Below, in pieces: positions 57,954 through 63,059 of a stretch of 63,059 nt of DNA. Every line of letters begins with the position of its first letter. Position 1 is the stretch's first letter. The notes under the pieces are model-generated. The model had not been told where the DNA came from. It saw only the letters and a list, made by a program, of their open reading frames with translations, and searched no databases. The translations under genes were made by a program, and so were the position numbers. The stretch comes from Patescibacteria group bacterium UBA1875 (GTDB lineage Bacteria; Patescibacteriota; CPR2; UBA1875), in NCBI GenBank assembly GCA_002338125.1, contig DDHN01000008.1, positions 113,094 through 176,152 on the forward strand, in the 5' to 3' direction.

Positions 57954-57966
57954 AAAAGGAGTCAAA

Positions 57967-58911
57967 GTGTTATACGACATACACTTACCGGAATTAAAAA
58001 AAGTAAAACAAGAAGGCAATAAGGGCGTTTTTGAGATAACCCCTCTTTATCCCGGCTATGGAATGACGCTAGGCAATTCTTTACGAAGAGTTATTTTATC
58101 ATCTTTGCCAGGTTCAGCTGTTACAGCCGTAAAGATTCATGGAGCTTCTCATGAATTTTCAACTCTATCCAATGTAAAAGAAGATGTTATCGAGATTATT
58201 TTAAATCTAAAACAGTTACGGGTAAAGCTTCACTCTGATGAAGAGTTTATCTCACTTTCTGCTAGTGGCAAGAAAAAGGTAACTGCCAAGGATATTAAAG
58301 GGAATCAAAATGTTGAGATAGTGAATCAAGACCTTCATATTGCTACTCTTGATAATGCTAAGGCAAAGCTTGATATTGAAATCAAAGTCGAGAGAGGACG
58401 TGGATTTGTCCCAGTTGAAAAGAGAGAAGGCGAAAAGTTAGGTATAGGAATGATTGCAGTTGATGCTCTTTATGCTCCTATTAAAAGAGTTCGATATAAT
58501 GTAGAGAAGACCCGTGTTGGTCAAATGACTGATCTTGATAAACTTGTTTTAGAAGTAGAAACTGATGGGAGTATTGAAGCTGAAACAGCTGTAAAACAAG
58601 CTGCTGAAGTCTTGGTGGATCATTTCCTTGTTCTCACAGATAAAGACACTGTTGAAAGGAAAGAAAAAGTAGTTGAAGAAGAGGTAGGGGATAATACTGC
58701 TGCTGGTATCTTAATCGAAGAAGTTAACCTTTCTCCGCGCACAACTAATGCTCTTCTAAACAATGAGCTAAAAACTATCGACGATATTCTTAAATTAACA
58801 TTAAACGAACTTAAAAATCTAAAAGGATTCGGAGCAAAAGCTTTTGAAGAAGTTCAAGACAAGGTTGCTGAGCTTGGTTATGAATTTAAAAAGGATGACA
58901 AGGAAGAATAA
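57967..58911 (+). CDS. rpoA: DNA-directed RNA polymerase alpha subunit
   Basis: 314 residues from GTG. The N-terminal assembly domain has FEITPLYPGYGMTLGNSLRR, VILSSLPGSAVTAVKIHGAS and GRGFVPVEKREGEKLGIGMI. After a linker, the C-terminal domain has VNLSPRTTNALLNNELKTID and LKNLKGFGAKAFEEVQDKVA, the helix-hairpin-helix that binds UP elements. Complete; both domains are present. Confidence 0.96.
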   Translation: MLYDIHLPELKKVKQEGNKGVFEITPLYPGYGMTLGNSLRRVILSSLPGSAVTAVKIHGASHEFSTLSNVKEDVIEIILNLKQLRVKLHSDEEFISLSASGKKKVTAKDIKGNQNVEIVNQDLHIATLDNAKAKLDIEIKVERGRGFVPVEKREGEKLGIGMIAVDALYAPIKRVRYNVEKTRVGQMTDLDKLVLEVETDGSIEAETAVKQAAEVLVDHFLVLTDKDTVERKEKVVEEEVGDNTAAGILIEEVNLSPRTTNALLNNELKTIDDILKLTLNELKNLKGFGAKAFEEVQDKVAELGYEFKKDDKEE

Positions 58912-59387
58912 TGCATCGTAGGAATTATAAAGGTCGTAAGTTTGGTAGAAAATCAGGTCCAAGGAAGCAGATGAAGAGAAGCTTGGTATCGCAGTTAATT
59001 TTGCATGAAAAAGTTTCCACCACTCTTAGTAAAGCCAAAGAAATACGGCCAATAGCAGAAAAGATAATAACGAAAGCTAAAGTTGATAATGTTGCTTCAA
59101 GAAGACAAGTCGCTAAATTTTTATCAGCCAACGACAAAGCTCTAGAAAAACTTTTTATTGAGCTTGGCCCATTGTATAAAGAACGTAATGGCGGCTACAT
59201 TAGAATTATCAAAACCGGGAATCGCTCAGGCGATAATACAGAAATGGCTATATTAGAACTACTAGATACAGAAAAACTAATAAAGAAAGAAGTCAAGTCA
59301 GACAAATTAAAAGCTACTTCACAAAAAGGTGCTAAGACTAAGACAGTCAAGAAGACAGTTAAAGCAAAAGATGGAGCCAAAAAATGA
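58911..59387 (+). CDS. rplQ: Ribosomal protein L17 with a basic tail
   Basis: 158 residues. The core is typical (MHRRNYKGRKFGRKSGPRKQ, then KRSLVSQLILHEKVSTTLSK, AKEIRPIAEKIITKAK and GNRSGDNTEMAILELL). About 40 extra residues rich in Lys, Thr and Ala follow. One-base overlap with rpoA and a four-base overlap with rplM. Confidence 0.94.
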   Translation: MHRRNYKGRKFGRKSGPRKQMKRSLVSQLILHEKVSTTLSKAKEIRPIAEKIITKAKVDNVASRRQVAKFLSANDKALEKLFIELGPLYKERNGGYIRIIKTGNRSGDNTEMAILELLDTEKLIKKEVKSDKLKATSQKGAKTKTVKKTVKAKDGAKK

Positions 59388-59821
59388 CAACTAATGTTTT
59401 TAATAAAAAAGATAGCGACAGAGAATGGTATCTGATAGATGCTAAAGAGGCGATATTGGGCCGACTAGCAACTGAGGCAGCTGAATTGTTACGAGGCAAG
59501 AAGAAAAGCACCTATACGCCCAATATGGATAGTGGTGATAATGTTGTTATTGTCAATGCTAGCAAAGTAACACTTTCGCGTGAAGATAACAGGGCTAAAA
59601 AAACCTATTATCGTCATTCAGGTTATCCCGGAGGGATAAAAAGCGAAACCTTTGAAGAGGCTATGGAAAAACATCCTGATAGAGTGATACGTTTAGCAGT
59701 TGCTGGGATGATGCCTAAGAACAAACTAGCCAAGGTACAGTTAAAAAGGTTGAAAATATATGAGACAGAAAATCATCCCCATACCCAGAAATTAATAAAC
59801 TACGAATTAAACAGAGGTTAA
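59384..59821 (+). CDS. rplM: Ribosomal protein L13
   Basis: 145 residues: REWYLIDAKEAILGRLATEA, DSGDNVVIVNASKVTLSRED, YYRHSGYPGGIKSETFEEAM and VAGMMPKNKLAKVQLKRLKI. Starts in an ATGA overlap with rplQ and is followed by rpsI after one base, the standard L13-S9 pair. Confidence 0.96.
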   Translation: MTTNVFNKKDSDREWYLIDAKEAILGRLATEAAELLRGKKKSTYTPNMDSGDNVVIVNASKVTLSREDNRAKKTYYRHSGYPGGIKSETFEEAMEKHPDRVIRLAVAGMMPKNKLAKVQLKRLKIYETENHPHTQKLINYELNRG

Positions 59822-59822
59822 A

Positions 59823-60215
59823 ATGACTGAAAAATATTTTACAGCAGTTGGTAGACGAAAAGAGGCTTCAGCGCAGGTTAAAATAATCCCAGGCAAGGGC
59901 CAGTTTACTATAAATGGAAAAACTGATGCGGAATATTTCGGTAATTCCCGGTTAATATCAAGAATCAGAGAATCTCTAAAATTACTATCGCTCGATAATA
60001 AATATGATGTATTTGTAAAAGTTACTGGTGGTGGCAAAAGTGGTCAGGCTGATGCAATTAGGCATGCCATTGCCAGAGCTTTGGTGTTGGAAGATGAATC
60101 CAGAAAGCCAACACTCAGAAAAGCCGGTTTTATTACAAGAGATCCTAGAACCAAAGAAAGGAAAAAGCCTGGCCTTAAAAGAGCCAGAAAGGCTCCACAA
60201 TTCTCGAAAAGATAA
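59823..60215 (+). CDS. rpsI: Ribosomal protein S9
   Basis: 130 residues: TEKYFTAVGRRKEASAQVKI, VFVKVTGGGKSGQADAIRHA, IARALV and RDPRTKERKKPGLKRARKAP, ending in QFSKR; the C-terminal SKR reaches the P-site tRNA anticodon. Last gene of the run that begins at rplC. Confidence 0.96.
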   Translation: MTEKYFTAVGRRKEASAQVKIIPGKGQFTINGKTDAEYFGNSRLISRIRESLKLLSLDNKYDVFVKVTGGGKSGQADAIRHAIARALVLEDESRKPTLRKAGFITRDPRTKERKKPGLKRARKAPQFSKR

Positions 60216-60216
60216 T

Positions 60217-60245
60217 AAAAGAAGCCCATCTGGGCTTCTTTCAAA
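60217..60245 (+). terminator. Terminator after rpsI
   Basis: AAGAAGCCCA/TGGGCTTCTT with a two-base loop, followed by T-rich sequence. It ends the ribosomal superoperon. Confidence 0.85.
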
Positions 60246-60274
60246 ATAGCCTTTAATCTATTTCCTAAATTAAC

Positions 60275-60293
60275 TATACTATTTAGGGAGGGG
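60275..60293 (+). promoter_or_regulatory. -10 box and ribosome-binding site of the channel-like gene
   Basis: TATACT (60275-60280) precedes GGGAGGGG (60286-60293). RNA would begin at or just before the ribosome-binding site, and the next codon at correct spacing is ATA at 60297. Confidence 0.5.
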
Positions 60294-60296
60294 AAA

Positions 60297-61286
60297 ATAA
60301 AAGATAATCTGCTAAAAAAATTACTACTTCTGCTTTTTGTTTTAATATTTTTAGGGATGATGGGGTTTATAATCCTGGGAGAAAGTATCTGGCATGCTTT
60401 CTACACTACGGTTATTATTCTTCTCTCCCACTTTAAACATGGAGTTGATGAATCAATATCGGAACAGATTTTAACAATATTATTGGTTATTGGTAGTTAT
60501 TTTGTTTTAGCGTATATTATAAAAGGGGCTGCTGAATATCTTTTTGAAGGGTCCTTCAAAGAAAATAGGAGGAAAAGAAAGATGGCAAAAACAATTGAAA
60601 AAATGGAAAACCACTATATCGTTTGTGGCTATGGTAGGGTGGGTAAGCAAGTTGCTCAGGAGCTAGCTTATGAGAAAGTTGACTTTGTTGTAATTGATAA
60701 AGAACCCAAGGTTGCTAAAGAAGCTATGAGTAAAGGATATTTTGCTATCTGTGGGGACCCAATTAAAGAGTCTGTTTTGGTTAAGGCAGGGATAAAAAAA
60801 GCTAAGGCTTTAATTTCGGCCTTGGGTGAGGATACCGATAACCTATTTCTTTCATTAACTGCCAGGTCATTAAACAGTGATATATTTATTGTTGCCAGAG
60901 CTTCATCAAAAGAAAATGTTCCTAAGCTTAAAAAAGCCGGAGCTGATAAGGTTTCTATGCCCTATCAAATAGGGGGATATCATATGGCAGGGATAGCATT
61001 AAGACCGGCTGTTGTCGATTTTCTGGATGTTATTAACGATGGTCGTCATGCCGAACTTCAAATTGAAGAATTAAACATTGAAAGAGGCTCAAGTCTAATT
61101 GGCCAAGAAATAGCCGAAACTCTCTCTCGTAAAAAAGCGGGAGTTACTGTACTGGCAATTAACAAATCAAACGGGGTAACCAAAATAAATCCATCTGGCG
61201 AAGAAATTATTCAAAGAGATGACCAACTTATACTGATGGGGACTAGGGAACAGCTTGAAAAATTATCAAAGGAAATCTCAAATTAA
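60297..61286 (+). CDS. TrkA-N/TrkA-C protein with a two-TM channel-like N-terminus, apparent AUA start
   Basis: About 329 residues if read from ATA. The first helix (NLLKKLLLLLFVLIFLGMMG) lies upstream of the first ATG (60357), which would cut it in half. After FYTTVIILLSHFKHGVDES and a second helix (LTILLVIGSYFVLAYII) comes a RCK/TrkA-N domain with the nucleotide-binding GYGRVGKQVAQELA and VVIDKEPKV, then a TrkA-C domain (ELQIEELNIERGSSLIGQEI). The layout is that of a two-TM potassium channel, but the TVGYG filter is absent: the equivalent segment reads LLSHFKHGVD. Potassium selectivity is doubtful. Confidence 0.75.
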   Translation: MKDNLLKKLLLLLFVLIFLGMMGFIILGESIWHAFYTTVIILLSHFKHGVDESISEQILTILLVIGSYFVLAYIIKGAAEYLFEGSFKENRRKRKMAKTIEKMENHYIVCGYGRVGKQVAQELAYEKVDFVVIDKEPKVAKEAMSKGYFAICGDPIKESVLVKAGIKKAKALISALGEDTDNLFLSLTARSLNSDIFIVARASSKENVPKLKKAGADKVSMPYQIGGYHMAGIALRPAVVDFLDVINDGRHAELQIEELNIERGSSLIGQEIAETLSRKKAGVTVLAINKSNGVTKINPSGEEIIQRDDQLILMGTREQLEKLSKEISN

Positions 61287-61953
61287 ATTAAAGGTGCTTT
61301 ACGAAGATATTAATATGCTGTCTGTCGAGAAACCGGCAGGTATCTTAGTGTATAAACCGCTCCATTATCAAGGCAAAACATCTACTCTTCATGATTTAGT
61401 TTTTGACAAACTCAATTTTAGAATAAAGGGAGAGCGCAATGGAATTGTTCATCGGTTGGATAAAGAAACTTCCGGAGTCTTATTATTGGCTAAAAACAAA
61501 GAGGCTGAAAAAAAATTAAAAGAAATCTTCAAAAAACGGTTAATAAAAAAATATTATACAGCTCTTGTTTGGGGGAGAGTAGAACCAATAAAGGGCAAAA
61601 TTACTATCCCTCTTGGTAGAGGGGCAAAGGACCGTCTAAAAGTAGTCCCTAAGGCCTCTGGCAAGCCGGCAAAGACACTTTATAGTGTTCTGGGTTATTA
61701 TCCCAAGCAAAACGTCAGTTTACTTGATATCGAACTTAAAACGGGTAGAATGCATCAGATTAGAGTTCACTTAGCGGCTATCGGCCACCCAATAGTTGGG
61801 GATAGCAAATATTCAAATCGAAAAACAACGATTGATCGCCAGTTTTTGCATGCCAAAAAGCTTGAATTTGTGAGTCCGTTTGATGGTAAGTTAATAACAA
61901 TAAATTCAAACCTTCCAGGTGAACTTAAAACCTTCTTAAATAAGCTCTCATAA
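61255..61953 (+). CDS. RluA-family pseudouridine synthase
   Basis: 232 residues. The family core is clear: VLYEDINMLSVEKPAGILVY, the catalytic Asp in IVHRLDKETSGVLLLAKN, KKYYTALVWGRVEP and the end motif LKTGRMHQIRVHLAAIGHPI. No S4 domain precedes it. The TTG start has AGGGA six bases upstream and gives a 32-base overlap with the previous gene; later starts would cut the first strand. It isomerises uridines in 23S rRNA or tRNA; the exact site cannot be inferred. Confidence 0.88.
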   Translation: MKNYQRKSQIKLKVLYEDINMLSVEKPAGILVYKPLHYQGKTSTLHDLVFDKLNFRIKGERNGIVHRLDKETSGVLLLAKNKEAEKKLKEIFKKRLIKKYYTALVWGRVEPIKGKITIPLGRGAKDRLKVVPKASGKPAKTLYSVLGYYPKQNVSLLDIELKTGRMHQIRVHLAAIGHPIVGDSKYSNRKTTIDRQFLHAKKLEFVSPFDGKLITINSNLPGELKTFLNKLS

Positions 61954-61955
61954 GC

Positions 61956-61961
61956 TATAAT
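61956..61961 (+). promoter_or_regulatory. holB -10 box next to the start codon
   Basis: TATAAT ends nine bases before the ATG, with no Shine-Dalgarno; same spacing as gatB. Confidence 0.5.
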
Positions 61962-61970
61962 ATTATCGCT

Positions 61971-62915
61971 ATGAGTAAGGTTTTCACAGATGTTTATGGT
62001 CAAAAAAGGGCCATTAATACTTTATCTTCCCATTTAATTTCAAATAATCTTTCACATGCCTATCTTTTTTTAGGTGAAGAAGGAACCGGTAAAGAGCATT
62101 TAGCTCGTGAATTCGCAAAATATATTTTGTGTGGTAATAATCAAGCTGATGATTGCGAAAGTTGCCGAAAATTTGGTCATAACTCTCACCCTGACTTTAT
62201 ACTAATTGACGGCCACGAAGGCATAAAGATCGAAGATATTAGAGGGGTTGTCGAAAGAATAAATTTATCTCCTGGATTGTCGACAAGAAAGGTGTTACTT
62301 ATAACTAAATTAGAAAATATTGGTCTTGAAGCAGCTAATTCTTTGTTGAAAACTTTAGAAGAGCCTCCACTTGATAGTGTGATTTTAATGACTTCAAATT
62401 CAGAGAAAAGATTACCCGAAACGATTATTTCTAGGACACAGCAAATAAAACTTCAGCCTTTATCAAACGATAATATTTACAAAATACTTGCCAAAGAATT
62501 CGATAAAAGCGAAATAGATAAAGTGATTAAATTAGCCGATGGTAGTATTGGTGAAGCCAAAAAATTAATTCTTGACGGTGAGAAGTATAATGAAAAAAGC
62601 AAAATGATAAAAGATATTAGTAAAATTTTTTCAAGCAATTCTGTTATTGAAAAGTTTAAGATAATCGAAGATTATGAGAAGAGCAAAAAGTTAAAAATAT
62701 TTTTCAACATCTTTCAAAAAGTATTAATATCCGGTATTTATGCTCGAATCCTTGACGAAGAGATTGGGCTATCGGGAATAATTCCGAGAGATATAAAGGT
62801 TGAAAGGCTTCAAGATATGGCCAAAAAAACTCTTAAAATATATGCCGATTTGGACTATAATATTAGCCTAAGAATAGCAATGGAAGAAATGATTTTGAAG
62901 GATATATATGCCTAA
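61971..62915 (+). CDS. holB: DNA polymerase III delta' subunit
   Basis: 314 residues of the clamp-loader AAA+ family. It has YGQKRAINTLSSHLISNNLS and HAYLFLGEEGTGKEHLAREF (Walker A). The zinc-binding module has Cys in LCGNNQADDCESCRKF. The Walker-B-like region, LLKTLEEPPLDSVILMTS and the arginine-finger motif IISRTQQI follow. It matches delta' rather than DnaX because it is short and lacks a tail. A PSP1 gene follows, as beside holB in Firmicutes. Confidence 0.9.
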   Translation: MSKVFTDVYGQKRAINTLSSHLISNNLSHAYLFLGEEGTGKEHLAREFAKYILCGNNQADDCESCRKFGHNSHPDFILIDGHEGIKIEDIRGVVERINLSPGLSTRKVLLITKLENIGLEAANSLLKTLEEPPLDSVILMTSNSEKRLPETIISRTQQIKLQPLSNDNIYKILAKEFDKSEIDKVIKLADGSIGEAKKLILDGEKYNEKSKMIKDISKIFSSNSVIEKFKIIEDYEKSKKLKIFFNIFQKVLISGIYARILDEEIGLSGIIPRDIKVERLQDMAKKTLKIYADLDYNISLRIAMEEMILKDIYA

Positions 62916-63059
62916 GGTTGTTGGTGTCAAGTTCCCTTATATGCTTAAAGCTCAGGATTATCGAGCCGGAAAAACAAGACTAGCTTTTGGTGATTTTGTA
63001 GTAGTTGAAAGTCAGCAGGGCTTAGAAATAGGCCAAGTTGTCTATACCGATAAGGAAGT
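62908..63059 (+). CDS. PSP1-domain protein (RicT/YaaT-like), 3' end outside window
   Basis: Fifty codons are visible from an ATG that overlaps the end of holB; AAGGA lies six bases upstream. The sequence PKVVGVKFPYMLKAQDY then LAFGDFVVVESQQGLEIGQV matches the start of PSP1-domain proteins (VGVRF...GDYVVVET..GxExGxV). In Bacillus the holB-neighbour YaaT/RicT takes part in RNA maturation and development. The rest of the gene is beyond the window. Confidence 0.8.
   Translation, partial: MPKVVGVKFPYMLKAQDYRAGKTRLAFGDFVVVESQQGLEIGQVVYTDKE

Noticed and set aside
1..63059. CRISPR arrays, insertion sequences, integrases, rRNA genes, att-like direct repeats
   Set aside because: I looked for them, especially at cassette borders, and saw none; short or diverged repeats could have been missed by eye.
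1..63059. UGA recoding (Gly) as in Gracilibacteria/Absconditabacteria
   Set aside because: UGA ends gatB, the ABC permease, rnhB and rpsG exactly where the families end, and no in-frame UGA is needed in any gene.

Overview
The window is a 63 kb stretch of bacterial chromosome at roughly 35-38% G+C by eye (a sample 60-base line in rpoC has 21 G/C). It most likely comes from a Candidate Phyla Radiation (Patescibacteria) genome. The evidence is: a spc operon that goes straight from rpsE to rplO with no rpmD (L30), a loss known to be general in that radiation; no adk or map between secY and infA; tight packing with many 4-40 base overlaps; several genes with a -10 box only 6-9 bases before the start codon; and small unrecognised membrane-anchored proteins. 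UGA is used as a stop (gatB, rnhB, rpsG and others), so the UGA=Gly lineages (Gracilibacteria/Absconditabacteria) are excluded. I cannot place it more finely.

Layout. 1-11 kb: end of infB, rbfA, an NrnA-type DHH phosphoesterase, an orphan response regulator, gatB, a small cysteine-containing membrane protein, an ABC-2 exporter pair, a CDP-alcohol phosphatidyltransferase (minus strand), an unrecognised two-TM protein and dnaE. 11-12.9 kb: a G+C-rich cassette (A) of five small orphan genes followed by about 290 bases of back-to-back hairpins. 12.9-28.2 kb: rplS with a long acidic tail, rnhB, nusA, clpC, radA, a YacL-like PIN-TRAM protein, a 3-methyladenine glycosylase, then (minus) a TVP38-like membrane protein and a class A penicillin-binding protein, then tyrS, a CAP-domain protein and recG. 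28.2-29.3 kb: a second G+C-rich cassette (B) with one 310-residue orphan. 29.3-32.4 kb: a degenerate RsmD-like protein, tRNA-Leu(UAG) (minus), trxA, tig, clpP. 32.4-60.2 kb: one long run of information-processing genes, rpoB-rpoC-rpsL-rpsG-fusA-[cassette C]-tuf-rpsJ-[PHP gene]-rplC to rplO-secY-infA-rpmJ-rpsM-rpsK-rpsD-rpoA-rplQ-rplM-rpsI. 60.2-63 kb: a TrkA-N/channel-like protein without a recognisable selectivity filter, an RluA-type pseudouridine synthase, holB and the start of a PSP1-domain gene.

The backbone genes serve translation, transcription, DNA replication/repair, proteostasis and envelope synthesis. The most unusual content is the three cassettes A, B and C. Each has its own promoter, orphan genes in a different base composition (about 50% G+C in a sampled line) with very G-rich Shine-Dalgarno sequences, and its own strong hairpin terminator. 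Each is dropped between housekeeping genes in the same orientation. A and B also share a TATTATAGCG -10 region followed by a leader with two small hairpins. The design resembles phage 'morons', but their function and origin are unknown. A second theme is initiation: at least nine genes look leaderless, and two genes lack an ordinary start codon where one is expected (a PHP gene with a G6 tract at its putative ATG, and a channel-like gene with an apparent AUA start). Several transcription units begin with structured leaders (rplC, tuf, nusA, dnaE, rpoB).
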